Source: an uncultured Enhydrobacter sp.
GTDB taxonomy: Bacteria; Pseudomonadota; Gammaproteobacteria; Pseudomonadales; Moraxellaceae
NCBI GenBank assembly: GCA_946222995.1
Contig: CAMIOS010000018.1
Coordinates: 1 to 50,859, forward strand
Direction: 5' to 3'
DNA: 50,859 bases
Part shown: piece by piece, positions 9,557 to 18,777 of the stretch
How the letters are laid out: each line of letters begins with the position of its first letter
How positions within the stretch are numbered: the stretch's first letter is position 1
Position numbers and translations under genes: made by a program
Notes under the pieces: model-generated
The model's input: the letters and a program-made list of their open reading frames with translations, nothing else
What the model was told of the DNA's origin: nothing
Databases searched by the model: none

Positions 9557-11266
9557 TTATTCTGAGGTAACGCGATACATTTCTTGCACGCTAGTCAAGC
9601 CTTGTAACACTTTCATGATGCCTGAACGTCGCAAATCTCGAAAACCTTGGGTCAATGCCATGTCTTTGATTTGAATGGCATTACCATCTTCCATGATAAT
9701 GCGAGAAATCTCTGGGGTGATTTTGAGCACTTCATACACGCCCACTCGACCTTTATAGCCATCTCGGCATTCAGAACAGCCAACCGGCTCATAAATCACA
9801 TTGCTTGGGTTGTCCAAATCCGCTTCGGTAAAGCCCATTTCAAGTAAGCTGACTTTTGGCACTTCGGTGGGTTTTTTACAGACCTTACATAAGCGGCGGG
9901 CAAGACGCTGCGCAATGACTAAGTTAACAGACGTGGCGATGTTAAAAGAAGCAACCCCCATATTACGCAGACGGGTTAGGGTTTCTGGTGCAGAGTTGGT
10001 ATGCAAGGTTGATAGTACCATATGCCCTGTTTGAGCCGCTTTAATTGCAATTTCCGCCGTTTCAAGGTCACGGATCTCGCCGACCATCACAATGTCAGGG
10101 TCTTGACGCAAGAATGATTTGAGTGCACTAGCAAAGGTCAAACCCACTTTATTATTGACGTTGACTTGATTAATGCCTTCAAGGTTAATCTCGACAGGGT
10201 CTTCTGCGGTTGAAATATTGGTTTCAACCGTATTTAAAATGTTTAACCCTGTATACAGCGAGACCGTTTTACCTGAACCTGTGGGACCGGTAATCAATAA
10301 CATGCCTTGTGGTTTATTAAGGGCTTCTAAAAATAACGCTTTTTGATCAGGCTCGTATCCGAGCGCATCAATACCTAGCATGGCTGAGGATGGGTCAAGG
10401 ATACGCAGTACTATTTTTTCACCAAACAAGGTTGGCAATGAATTAACCCGAAAGTCGATGGCACGGTCTTTGGATAGTTTTAACTTGATACGACCATCTT
10501 GCGGGACACGGCGTTCAGAGATATCCATTTGTGACATCACTTTTAGACGGGCGGCAATTTTACCTGCTAACTGCGTTGGTGGGTTTGCCATTTTTTGCAA
10601 AATTCCGTCGATACGAAAACGCACCCGATAGGATTTTTCATACGGCTCAAAGTGTAAATCCGATGCACCCATGGTAATCGCTTTAATCAGCATGCTATTA
10701 ACAAATTTAACCACTGGAGCGTCATCGGTATTATCAAGAGTGGTTTCACCCGTTGCTTCTGACTGGGCGTGATCTTCATCGCCAAAATCTACCGCTCCCA
10801 TGTCCCCAAAATCTGGCATGGTAGAAGACGAAAAAATCTTTTCAATCGTGGCCTGAATTTTGTTATGCTCGGCGACGACCGTTTCGACCATCAGTCGTGT
10901 ACCAAAGCGCAGGGCATCTAACGCATTGGCACGCGTTGGATCACTCATCGCCACAACCAGACGATTGCCCCGTTGAAATATTGGTAAGATATTAAATTCT
11001 CGAATAATTTTTTCTTCTACCGCCGTTTTTGGAATATATTCGGTATTTAATGCATCTAAATCAATTAACGGGTCGCCAAACTCACGGGCGATTAACCAAG
11101 CTACTTTGTCAGCAGCCACTAACTTATTTTCAACCAAATAGGCAATCAAATTTGTTTTTTCTTGTTGTGACTGTGCCAAAGCCGTTTGCATGGCTTGTTC
11201 TGTCACAAGCCCATCTTGCACAAGTCGTAATGCAATACCGCCAAAGCTTGGAAAGGATGCCGACAT
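9557..11266 (-). CDS. pilB: Type IV pilus extension ATPase PilB
   Basis: A hexameric cytoplasmic ATPase that powers pilus polymerisation. The N-terminal MshEN/GspE-N domain (about 10-150) precedes an acidic linker. The ATPase core has Walker A GPTGSGKT (Lys333), the Walker B region DIVMVGEIRDLETAE, the His box TGHMVLSTLHTN, and a tetracysteine zinc motif, CKVCKK followed by CSECRDGYKG. The frame could start at a TTG two codons earlier, but ATG at 11266 (569 residues) with AGG upstream is preferred. It is transcribed divergently from tpiA and heads pilB-pilC-pilD-coaE. No pilin gene is present in the window. Confidence 0.96.
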   Translation of the reverse strand: MSASFPSFGGIALRLVQDGLVTEQAMQTALAQSQQEKTNLIAYLVENKLVAADKVAWLIAREFGDPLIDLDALNTEYIPKTAVEEKIIREFNILPIFQRGNRLVVAMSDPTRANALDALRFGTRLMVETVVAEHNKIQATIEKIFSSSTMPDFGDMGAVDFGDEDHAQSEATGETTLDNTDDAPVVKFVNSMLIKAITMGASDLHFEPYEKSYRVRFRIDGILQKMANPPTQLAGKIAARLKVMSQMDISERRVPQDGRIKLKLSKDRAIDFRVNSLPTLFGEKIVLRILDPSSAMLGIDALGYEPDQKALFLEALNKPQGMLLITGPTGSGKTVSLYTGLNILNTVETNISTAEDPVEINLEGINQVNVNNKVGLTFASALKSFLRQDPDIVMVGEIRDLETAEIAIKAAQTGHMVLSTLHTNSAPETLTRLRNMGVASFNIATSVNLVIAQRLARRLCKVCKKPTEVPKVSLLEMGFTEADLDNPSNVIYEPVGCSECRDGYKGRVGVYEVLKITPEISRIIMEDGNAIQIKDMALTQGFRDLRRSGIMKVLQGLTSVQEMYRVTSE

Positions 11267-11569
11267 ATTCAATACCTATCTCATCTTTATCTAAAAACTA
11301 TCAATGTGAATCACTAACAATTATTTACGCAGTTTAAACCAATTGATTTAACATTAGCAAAATAATATAGATAAAACTAAAATTTATACGATAAAACTTT
11401 GAAAATAAGCCAAAATTTATCTTTTTGCTACAACGTATTAGCGGTTGAGCCAACGAATTTTTTATCAAGTAATATAGCGGAGCAGCCGCAAAACTCGTTA
11501 TAATGCCAGCAATTATTTTTTGTCACCTTAGCGGTTCCCTTTTTGCTAGCATCACCGATAGGATAACTC
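11267..11569. other. Divergent promoter region between pilB and tpiA
   Basis: These 303 AT-rich bases contain no convincing gene; a 65-codon minus-strand frame (11428-11625) overlaps the tpiA start and is rejected. They should hold the promoters of both flanking operons. The only strong element I see is the -10 for tpiA described separately. Confidence 0.5.
11499..11504 (+). promoter_or_regulatory. Candidate -10 element for the tpiA operon
   Basis: A perfect TATAAT lies 66 bases before the tpiA ATG. No close match to TTGACA is found at the usual spacing. Confidence 0.45.
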
Positions 11570-12424
11570 ATGGTTAACCCAACTTCTGCGCCAAATACTA
11601 TGTTTACTGCCTCAAAAGACACCAATCATAAGCCATGGGTCATTGCTAACTGGAAAATGAATCCTATCAATCAAGCCGATTGTGCAAAATTACTGGATGA
11701 TATCGTCAAACAGCCACTGGTAGAAGACTGTCAGATTGTGCTTGCCCCCAATTTTTTATATTTACACCAAGCAAAGCAAGCGTTAATCCATACCCCGATA
11801 AAACTTGCCGCTCAAAATCTCTGTGGTGAAAATGACAGCCACGGGGCATTTACTGGCGAAATTTCTGCCACCCAATTGGCAGATTTTGGGGTAGAGTTTG
11901 TCATTCTTGGACATTCAGAACGCCGCCAATACTATCAAGAACATCATGATGTTCTTAGCAAAAAACTCGCCAATGCCCTCACAAAAGGTTTGTCGGTAAT
12001 TTTTTGTATTGGAGAAACCCACGAACAATATTTAGCGAAACAAACCTTTGATGTTATTGAAAAACAACTACAAATTTTAGCTGATTTTGCCAATCAGATC
12101 CCTTTACCCGCTTCTGGCGACACCAATTTTAAACCCAAACTATTAATTGCTTATGAGCCCGTATGGGCAATTGGTACAGGCTTGACCCCTAGCCTTGAAG
12201 AAATTGAAAGCGTACACAATTATATCAGCGAACAACTAAGCACCCTGCAAATTTATGCGCCAATTTTATATGGGGGCAGCGTCAATGAAAAAAATGCGGG
12301 CGATATTGCCAAAATTGCTGTGGTGGATGGGGCATTGGTAGGTGGGGCATCGCTAAAAGCAGACAGTTTTTACCAAATTATTCATGCTTTTGCCCAAAAA
12401 TACAGTAAAATAGCCAGTTTTTAG
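11570..12424 (+). CDS. tpiA: Triosephosphate isomerase
   Basis: Interconverts dihydroxyacetone phosphate and glyceraldehyde 3-phosphate in glycolysis and gluconeogenesis. The TIM-barrel signatures are all present: NWKMN with the substrate Lys29, GHSERR with catalytic His115, YEPVWAIGTG with catalytic Glu196, and the phosphate loop LYGGSVN. The protein has 284 residues against about 250-255 for the family. The excess is a roughly 20-residue N-terminal leader plus a loop insertion near 175-187. An alternative ATG at 11600 would remove ten leader residues, but AGGATAA precedes the first ATG. It leads tpiA-secG. Confidence 0.97.
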   Translation: MVNPTSAPNTMFTASKDTNHKPWVIANWKMNPINQADCAKLLDDIVKQPLVEDCQIVLAPNFLYLHQAKQALIHTPIKLAAQNLCGENDSHGAFTGEISATQLADFGVEFVILGHSERRQYYQEHHDVLSKKLANALTKGLSVIFCIGETHEQYLAKQTFDVIEKQLQILADFANQIPLPASGDTNFKPKLLIAYEPVWAIGTGLTPSLEEIESVHNYISEQLSTLQIYAPILYGGSVNEKNAGDIAKIAVVDGALVGGASLKADSFYQIIHAFAQKYSKIASF

Positions 12425-12468
12425 TATCACTCCTCGTAACTCTTAAGCGTAAAAATACGGTAAATATT

Positions 12469-12810
12469 ATGTATACAGCGATTCTTGCAATTCATATCAT
12501 TGTGGCAATTGCCATGATTGGGCTTATCTTGATACAACAAGGTAAAGGTGCGGATGCAGGCGCATCGTTTGGGGCAGGCGCATCAGGCACGGTATTTGGG
12601 GCAGGCGGGACTGCCAATTTTTTGACCCGTACCACTGCAGTATTAACCGCTATCTTTTTTATTACCAGTATGACTTTAGCCGTATTTGCCAAAAAACAAG
12701 CCGCAAGCAACTATACGTTAGATACGAGCAGTATTTCAACGCCTGCCCCGACTAGCCCGCAGACTGGAGCCCTATCTACCCCTGTGACCACTCCATCACC
12801 CACTAAGTAA
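12469..12810 (+). CDS. secG: Protein-export membrane protein SecG
   Basis: An auxiliary subunit of the SecYEG translocon in the inner membrane. The 113 residues show two hydrophobic helices (about 3-23 and 52-72). Between them is the SecG-typical Gly/Ala-rich loop with GKGADAGASFGAG and FGAGGTANFLTRTT. The C-terminal tail is Thr/Pro/Ser-rich. It lies 44 bp after tpiA and just before tRNA-Leu, the conserved tpiA-secG-tRNA arrangement of many gamma-proteobacteria. Confidence 0.95.
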   Translation: MYTAILAIHIIVAIAMIGLILIQQGKGADAGASFGAGASGTVFGAGGTANFLTRTTAVLTAIFFITSMTLAVFAKKQAASNYTLDTSSISTPAPTSPQTGALSTPVTTPSPTK

Positions 12811-12838
12811 TAAAAAGCCATGTGCCTTGATAAATTAC

Positions 12839-12867
12839 TTGCTAAAGAGGAATTTATCCGTTAGAAT
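12839..12867 (+). promoter_or_regulatory. Promoter of tRNA-Leu
   Basis: TTGCTA (12839-12844), a 17-bp spacer, then TAGAAT (12862-12867). It ends 25 bases before the first base of the tRNA. The same TAGAAT -10 is used by the next tRNA. Confidence 0.7.
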
Positions 12868-12892
12868 ACGCCGTCTATTTTAAGGTATTAAT

Positions 12893-12977
12893 GCGATTGT
12901 GGTGGAATTGGTAGACACGCTATCTTGAGGGGGTAGTGCCGTATGGTGTGAGGGTTCAAATCCCTCCAATCGCACCA
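12893..12977 (+). tRNA. leuU: tRNA-Leu(GAG)
   Basis: An 85-base class II tRNA. The acceptor GCGATTG pairs with CAATCGC, followed by the encoded ACCA. The anticodon stem CTATC/GGTAG encloses loop TTGAGGG, giving anticodon GAG at 12927-12929, which reads CUC and CUU leucine codons. A long variable arm and the T loop TTCAAAT are present. It sits between secG and the initiator tRNA as in related genomes. Confidence 0.96.
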
Positions 12978-13014
12978 AAATATGAAAACTAGACACATTA
13001 ATTAAAAATTTTGT

Positions 13015-13043
13015 TTGACAAAGTCTTTTTTCTACATTAGAAT
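13015..13043 (+). promoter_or_regulatory. Strong promoter of initiator tRNA-Met
   Basis: A perfect TTGACA (13015-13020), a 17-bp spacer, and TAGAAT (13038-13043), with the tRNA beginning 17 bases later. It is the best sigma-70 promoter in the window. Confidence 0.85.
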
Positions 13044-13059
13044 ATGCGTTCTAGATTAT

Positions 13060-13136
<77 letters not shown>

Positions 13137-13210
13137 CTTTTTAGCTAATTGCTTATTTAATTTTTCAGTTGAATAAATTAAATAAGGTTAGACACACTTT
13201 TATTGATTTA

Positions 13211-13241
13211 AAAGCCCACCAATTAGTTTGTGGGTTTTTTT
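13211..13241 (+). terminator. Rho-independent terminator after tRNA-fMet
   Basis: CCCAC (13215-13219) pairs with GTGGG (13230-13234), extended by AAAG/TTTT pairs, and is followed by seven T. It separates the tRNA unit from rimP. Confidence 0.75.
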
Positions 13242-13350
13242 GTATCTATTGGTTTTAGAAAATTAACGGGTGGTTTTTTAATACATGCTATTTTGTTAAA
13301 TTACCCCCATAAAAATTTTTATTCATTAAAACTGATATAGTAAGGAAATC

Positions 13351-13848
13351 ATGAAACTATCAACCAAAGTTGCTGAATTGACTGAAATTATTGAGCCAGC
13401 AGTAACCGCCTGTGACGTGAGCCTATGGGGCATTGAGTTTGTGCCGCAAGGACGCAAATCATTATTGCGAATTTATATTGAAAGTTTGCCAGAAGACCGC
13501 GCGGCAGGTAAACAAGTCACCATTGAAGACTGTGCGGCAGTCACGCATCAAGTGGGTGGGGTACTTGATGTGCATGATCCCATTGCCGGTGAATATATGC
13601 TAGAGGTGTCTTCACCAGGGCTTGATCGTTCCTTTTTTTCTGCCAAGCAGATGACGGATTATGTGGGCGAGACGTTAAGTTTGCGCTTAATCAATGCCAT
13701 CAATGAGGGGGCTGAAAAACGCCGTAAAGTTACAGGTAAATTAACACACATTGATGATCAGCAATTAACCGTTGAAATTGAAAATCAAAAAACGTTAACC
13801 CTGCTGCTAGATAATATTGATAAAGCCAATTTGGTGTATCAGTTTTAA
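13351..13848 (+). CDS. rimP: Ribosome maturation factor RimP
   Basis: Binds the 30S precursor and assists head assembly. The 165-residue length is typical. The N-terminal alpha/beta domain carries LWGIEFVPQGRKSLLRIYIE and DCAAVTHQVGGVLDV, then EYMLEVSSPGLDR, and a C-terminal SH3-like beta domain covers about 95-160. The ATG has AAGGA upstream. It is the first gene of rimP-nusA-infB, 72 bp before nusA. A promoter must lie between the tRNA terminator and position 13351, but I cannot place it confidently. Confidence 0.95.
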   Translation: MKLSTKVAELTEIIEPAVTACDVSLWGIEFVPQGRKSLLRIYIESLPEDRAAGKQVTIEDCAAVTHQVGGVLDVHDPIAGEYMLEVSSPGLDRSFFSAKQMTDYVGETLSLRLINAINEGAEKRRKVTGKLTHIDDQQLTVEIENQKTLTLLLDNIDKANLVYQF

Positions 13849-13920
13849 TTTCATAACTTTTATTTTTATATATTTGATGCTGGCTATCCAGTCGCTGGTT
13901 CACACGATTAAGGTAATGAC

Positions 13921-15402
13921 ATGAATCGAGAAATTTTAACGGTGGTTGAAACCGTCAGTAACGAAAAAGGCTTGAACCCTGAAGATATTTTTGAAGCAAT
14001 TGAGCAAGCCTTAGTCGTTTCGACCAAGAAAAAAGTGTATAGTGAACAGCCAGAAGTGGCATTGCGCGTCCATATTAATCGCAAAACCGGCGATTATGAT
14101 ACGTTTCGCTATTGGACAGTGGTGGCGGATGAAGACCATGAAATGCCAGCCTGCCAGCTTGCTATTAGCGATTTGAACCCAGATGAATGGAAAATCGGCG
14201 ATATTAAAGAAGAGCAAATTGAGTCTATTGAGTTTGGACGAATTGCAGCCACCCAAGCCAAGCAGGTCATCATCCAGAAAATTCGGGAAGCGGAACGCTC
14301 GTTGGTCGCTGATGCATTTGAACCTCGCATTGGTGAGATGATCACAGGTGAAGTCAAAAAATCTGCCCGTGATGGCTATATCATTGATTTGGGCGATAAT
14401 GTTGAAGCGTATTTACCCAAAGATAAAATGCTACCTCGTGAGCAGCTGCGTGCTAAAAGCCGTATCAATGCCATTTTAGAGCAAGTCAACCGTGATAATC
14501 GTGGGGCACAGTTGGTATTGTCACGCACCTCGCCACAAATGCTCAAAGCCTTGATGCAAAAAGAGGTGCCAGAAATTGCCGAACAAATCATTGAGATTCG
14601 TGATATCGCTCGCCAACCAGGTCTGCGTGCCAAAATCTCGGTTAAAACCAATGACCATCGTATTGATCCGGTGGGTGCATGTATTGGCATGCGAGGCACT
14701 CGTATTCAGGCGGTGCAACAAGAACTTGAAGGTGAGCGTATCGATGTGGTGGTATGGTCGGATGACCCTGTTCAATATATCATTAGTGCCTTAGAGCCTG
14801 CGGATGTTGACCGCATTATCTTAGATGAAGACAGTAAGACAGCAGATATTATTTTTGCTGCCAATGACCAACTTGCTCGTGCGATTGGCTCACAAGGACA
14901 AAATGTGCGTTTAGCCTCAGAATTGACAGGCTATCGCCTTAACATGATGTTAGAAGAAGAGTACAATGCCAAACAAGAAACGGAAACCAAGGGCTATCGT
15001 GAATTATTTTACAATCGACTTGAAGTGGATGAAGACTTGGCACAAGCCTTGGTCGATATTGGCTTCACCTCGCTAGAAGAAGTGGCATATGTTCCTGCCG
15101 AAACGTTTTATGACATTGATGGACTCGATGATGAAGCCATTGATGTGATCCAAGAGCGTGCTAAAGAAGCAGTGATTGCGGATGAATTATTGAAACAACA
15201 AAATATCAAAGAGCCGAGTGAAGAACTTCTCAATATGGAAGGCATGACGGCAGCATGGGCTTACAAACTCGCTGAGCGTGACATCATCACCCTTGACGAC
15301 CTTGCCGAACAAGCGATTTTTGACCTTCAAGATATTGAAGGTTTGGATGAAAAAACCGCAGGCGAACTTATCATGAAAGCTCGTGAATCATGGTTTAATT
15401 AA
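13921..15402 (+). CDS. nusA: Transcription termination/antitermination factor NusA
   Basis: Binds RNA polymerase and nascent RNA to modulate pausing, termination and antitermination. In order within 493 residues: the N-terminal polymerase-binding domain (1-130), an S1 domain (about 135-200), KH1 and KH2 (about 230-345, with DPVGACIGMRGTRIQAV and GSQGQNVRLAS), then two C-terminal acidic repeats (about 360-490, each with an EGLD- or DGLDDE-like helix-hairpin-helix core). This matches the E. coli-type full-length protein. It is 15 bp upstream of infB. Confidence 0.97.
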   Translation: MNREILTVVETVSNEKGLNPEDIFEAIEQALVVSTKKKVYSEQPEVALRVHINRKTGDYDTFRYWTVVADEDHEMPACQLAISDLNPDEWKIGDIKEEQIESIEFGRIAATQAKQVIIQKIREAERSLVADAFEPRIGEMITGEVKKSARDGYIIDLGDNVEAYLPKDKMLPREQLRAKSRINAILEQVNRDNRGAQLVLSRTSPQMLKALMQKEVPEIAEQIIEIRDIARQPGLRAKISVKTNDHRIDPVGACIGMRGTRIQAVQQELEGERIDVVVWSDDPVQYIISALEPADVDRIILDEDSKTADIIFAANDQLARAIGSQGQNVRLASELTGYRLNMMLEEEYNAKQETETKGYRELFYNRLEVDEDLAQALVDIGFTSLEEVAYVPAETFYDIDGLDDEAIDVIQERAKEAVIADELLKQQNIKEPSEELLNMEGMTAAWAYKLAERDIITLDDLAEQAIFDLQDIEGLDEKTAGELIMKARESWFN

Positions 15403-15417
15403 TATAAAGGTGTATGA

Positions 15418-18186
15418 ATGGCAGATAAAACCGTCAAAGAACTTGCAGATATGACCAAAAAATCAGTCGATGCAATCAAAAAACAACTGGTTGATGCTGG
15501 TTTGCCTGCTCGTGGCGACGATGACATCGTCACCGAACAAGAGCAACAAAAACTCGTGAATTTTTTACAGCACAGTCACGGGCAACAAGACAAACCTCGT
15601 ATCAGCATTAATCGTAAAACCACTTCAACCGCCAAAGTTACAGGCACATCGGGCAAAGCAAAAAGTGTTGAAGTAGAACGGCGTAAAAAAGTCGTGTTTG
15701 AAAAACCAAACCCCGAAAAAATTGCCCAAGAGCTAGAAGCCCAAAAACAAGCGGCTGAACTTGCGGCGCAAAAAAAGCGTGAAAAAGCGGAACAAGAAGC
15801 CCGTGAAAAAGCACAAAAAGAGCAGGCCAAACGTGAAGCAGAAGCGCGTCAGCAAGCCACTTTAGCCGCTATGCGAGCCAATCTTGGCGACAGCAAAAAA
15901 ACCACCAATGATTCAAATGTCAGTGTTGTGGTAAAAAAAGCTAAAAATGACGGGCAAGCTACAGACTCAAGTGCGGTAAGTAGTACCGTTGTTAAAAAAG
16001 GTGTTACTAAATCTGTCGCCAAAAAGCCTGAAGTCAAAAAAGAAAGTGACGAACAGCGTAAAGCGCGTGAAGCAGAGGAAGAACGCCTACGCCAGATAGA
16101 AGCAGAAACTCGCCGAAAAGCTGCCGAAGAAGCACAACAGCGCACGCTTGAGCAAATGCGACAAATGGCAAGTAAATATGCCGAAACGGACGTTGAGTCT
16201 TCTACTGTGGTCAAAAAAGATGAGCCATTGGCAGAAGGTCTGGTCGGTAAAGCGTTGGAAGACTCATTTGAGCAAGAACGCCGAGAAATTAAACGCGGTA
16301 ATACCACCACAGCCAATAAAAATCGTCGTCGTCGCCGTGACGATGAAAGCGAACAAGAGATTAAAAACCGCAGCCGTGGCTTAAAATCATCACAAGCCAA
16401 TAAGCACAAGTTTGAAAAACCCGTCGAAAAAATTGTGCATAACGTCGAAATTGGCGAAACCATCGTGGTATCTGACCTTGCCCAAAAAATGGCGGTCAAA
16501 TCTCGTGAAGTCGTCAAAATGCTGATGAAAATGGGCGAACTGGTACGCGAGAATGAATCCATCGACCAAGAAACCGCTGCATTACTGGTCGAAGAAATGG
16601 GACATAACCCTGTCTTGGTTAGCTCTACCCAAGTTGAAGATTCCTTGCGTGAAGCGGTAGATGAGAGAAGTAGTAACGTACAAACTCGTCCCCCTGTGGT
16701 GACGATCATGGGGCATGTGGATCATGGTAAGACTTCATTACTTGATAAAATTCGCTCTACCAAAGTCGCCTCGGGTGAGGCAGGTGGTATTACCCAGCAT
16801 ATTGGCGCCTATCATGTCGAAACTGACCAAGGCGTGATTACCTTTCTTGATACCCCAGGTCACGCTGCCTTTACCGCCATGCGTTCTCGTGGGGCAAAAG
16901 CCACCGACATCGTGGTACTTGTGGTTGCCGCCGATGATGGCATGATGCCTCAGACTGCTGAAGCGATTGACCATGCCCGCGCTGCCGGTACGCCGATTAT
17001 CGTTGCTATCAATAAAATGGATAAAGACAGTGCCGACCCAGATCGTGTACTTAATGACTTAACCACCAAAGAAGTTGTGCCAGAAGAATGGGGTGGTGAT
17101 ACGCCTGTGGTTAAAGTCTCAGCCTTAACAGGTCAAGGGATTGACGAGTTATTAGAAGTCATTCAATTGCAAGCCGAAGTTATGGAGCTTGAAGTGGCAA
17201 CTGATGGTGCGGCTCAAGGGGTGGTCATTGAATCTCGCCTAGAAAAAGGTCGTGGTGCGGTTGTAAGCTTACTAGTAAAACAAGGGACATTAAAACAAGG
17301 CGACTTGGTACTAGCCGGTGAATACTATGGTCGTGTGCGTGCCATGACCGATGAAAATGGTCAAAAAGTTACGTCAGCAGGTCCATCAATTCCTGTTGAA
17401 ATTTTAGGTCTGCCAGATACGCCTGCGGCAGGTAGCGAGTTTATGGTCGTTGATGACGAGAAAAAAGCCCGTGAAGTTGCCGAATATCGTGCGGTTCGTG
17501 AGCGTGAAAAAGTGCTTGAACGTCAAGCCAAATCACGACTAGAGAACTTATTTGACCAAATGAGCGAAGCCAAGTTACCATCCGTCAATTTAATTCTTAA
17601 AACGGATGTACGAGGCTCTCTTGAGGCATTGCTCACTGCGCTTGATGAGCTTTCAACCGATGAGGTTAAAGTCAAAGTGATTTCATCAGGTGTGGGTCCG
17701 ATTACCGAATCGGATGTGGTACTTGCTGAATCCAGTGAAGCAGTGTTATTAGGCTTTAACGTACGTGCCGACACAGCGGCTAAACGCAAAGCCGATGAAG
17801 CGGGATTAGATATTCGCTATTATAGCGTGATTTATGGTTTGATTGATGATGTAAAAGCGGCGATGAGCGGTCTGCTTGCGCCAGAACATCGTGAGCAAAT
17901 CTTGGGTATCGCGGAAGTACGTGAGGTATTCCACTCAAGCCGTTTTGGTTTTGCCGCAGGTTGTATGGTCACTGAAGGTACAATTATTCGCAACAAACCC
18001 ATCCGTGTGTTACGTGATGACCAAGTGGTATTTACCGGTCAATTGCAGTCGCTTCGCCGCTTTAAAGACGATGTCAATGAAGTACGAGCAGGCATGGAAT
18101 GTGGACTTGCAGTAAAAGGCTATGAAGTTAAAGAAGGCGATAAAATCGAAGTCTTTGAAATTCATGAAGTTAAACGTACTTTGTAA
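15418..18186 (+). CDS. infB: Translation initiation factor IF-2
   Basis: A GTPase that brings fMet-tRNA to the 30S subunit and promotes 50S joining. The 922 residues begin with an IF2N domain (1-55), then a long charged Lys/Glu/Ala-rich coiled region (about 75-330), a second IF2N domain (about 340-400), and the G domain with GHVDHGKT at 432-439, DTPGHAAF, NKMDK and SALTGQG. C-terminal beta-barrel and fMet-binding domains follow. The ATG has AAAGGTG upstream. A strong hairpin terminator lies just past the stop codon, before rbfA. Confidence 0.97.
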   Translation: MADKTVKELADMTKKSVDAIKKQLVDAGLPARGDDDIVTEQEQQKLVNFLQHSHGQQDKPRISINRKTTSTAKVTGTSGKAKSVEVERRKKVVFEKPNPEKIAQELEAQKQAAELAAQKKREKAEQEAREKAQKEQAKREAEARQQATLAAMRANLGDSKKTTNDSNVSVVVKKAKNDGQATDSSAVSSTVVKKGVTKSVAKKPEVKKESDEQRKAREAEEERLRQIEAETRRKAAEEAQQRTLEQMRQMASKYAETDVESSTVVKKDEPLAEGLVGKALEDSFEQERREIKRGNTTTANKNRRRRRDDESEQEIKNRSRGLKSSQANKHKFEKPVEKIVHNVEIGETIVVSDLAQKMAVKSREVVKMLMKMGELVRENESIDQETAALLVEEMGHNPVLVSSTQVEDSLREAVDERSSNVQTRPPVVTIMGHVDHGKTSLLDKIRSTKVASGEAGGITQHIGAYHVETDQGVITFLDTPGHAAFTAMRSRGAKATDIVVLVVAADDGMMPQTAEAIDHARAAGTPIIVAINKMDKDSADPDRVLNDLTTKEVVPEEWGGDTPVVKVSALTGQGIDELLEVIQLQAEVMELEVATDGAAQGVVIESRLEKGRGAVVSLLVKQGTLKQGDLVLAGEYYGRVRAMTDENGQKVTSAGPSIPVEILGLPDTPAAGSEFMVVDDEKKAREVAEYRAVREREKVLERQAKSRLENLFDQMSEAKLPSVNLILKTDVRGSLEALLTALDELSTDEVKVKVISSGVGPITESDVVLAESSEAVLLGFNVRADTAAKRKADEAGLDIRYYSVIYGLIDDVKAAMSGLLAPEHREQILGIAEVREVFHSSRFGFAAGCMVTEGTIIRNKPIRVLRDDQVVFTGQLQSLRRFKDDVNEVRAGMECGLAVKGYEVKEGDKIEVFEIHEVKRTL

Positions 18187-18205
18187 TTATTTAGGCTGTC
18201 AAGGG

Positions 18206-18238
18206 GGTGGGTTGACCAAGTGTAACCCACCTTTTTTT
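18206..18238 (+). terminator. Intrinsic terminator between infB and rbfA
   Basis: GGTGGGTT (18206-18213) and AACCCACC (18224-18231) form a perfect 8-bp stem with a 10-nt loop, followed by seven T. It sits 20 bases after the infB stop and 29 bases before the rbfA start. Confidence 0.85.
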
Positions 18239-18266
18239 AACAAAATTTTTTGTAAAAGGAATAATA

Positions 18267-18695
18267 ATGAACCAACGTTTACAACGGTTAGCCGATCAAA
18301 TCCAGCGTGAATTGGCAGTTTTGATTCGTGATGAAGTTAATGACCCGCGGTTGACAGGCTTTGTCACCATCTCAAGCGTGAAAATTAGCCCGGATTTGGG
18401 ATATGCCGATATTTACGTCACTATCATGGAAAAATCGATGGATGATGCGATGGCAAAAGATTACCACACTGTAAGCTTACAGGTGCTTAATAATGCGGCT
18501 GGATTTTTGCGGACGGAATTAAGCCATATCCTAAAAACTCGCACCACACCCCGTTTGCGGTTCCATTATGATGAAGTGACCGCCAATGCCAACTATATGA
18601 TGAATCTTATTTCAAAAGCGGTACAAAGTAGTGATGGTAATCAAAGTGACGCTATTCACAACGGTAATACCCAGAGCGATAGTCAATCAGAGTAA
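18267..18695 (+). CDS. rbfA: Ribosome-binding factor A
   Basis: A 30S maturation factor acting on 16S rRNA helix 1 and needed in the cold. The 142 residues form a single KH-type domain (about 1-115) with QRLADQIQRELAVLIRDEVNDPR and the TTPRLRFHYDE strand. The C-terminal tail is disordered, rich in Ser, Asp and Gln. The ATG has AAAAGGA upstream. In E. coli truB and rpsO follow; here they do not. Because of the preceding terminator, expression depends on read-through or an unidentified promoter. Confidence 0.95.
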   Translation: MNQRLQRLADQIQRELAVLIRDEVNDPRLTGFVTISSVKISPDLGYADIYVTIMEKSMDDAMAKDYHTVSLQVLNNAAGFLRTELSHILKTRTTPRLRFHYDEVTANANYMMNLISKAVQSSDGNQSDAIHNGNTQSDSQSE

Positions 18696-18718
18696 GCTTG
18701 CTTTTTATGTTGATCTAT

Positions 18719-18748
18719 AAAAAACCGCTTATTACAAGCGGTTTTTTA
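18719..18748. terminator. Bidirectional terminator between rbfA and ddc
   Basis: AAAACCGCTT (18721-18730) pairs with AAGCGGTTTT (18736-18745) around a 5-nt loop, with A-rich and T-rich flanks on both sides. It serves two convergent genes. Confidence 0.9.
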
Positions 18749-18777
18749 CTGAATTTTTTACTGGGTAAAGATAAAGA

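Noticed and set aside
15849..16709. 286-codon frame antisense to infB
   Set aside because: It mirrors the Lys/Glu/Ala-rich linker of IF-2, giving a Ser/Arg/Leu-rich low-complexity product with no start signal.
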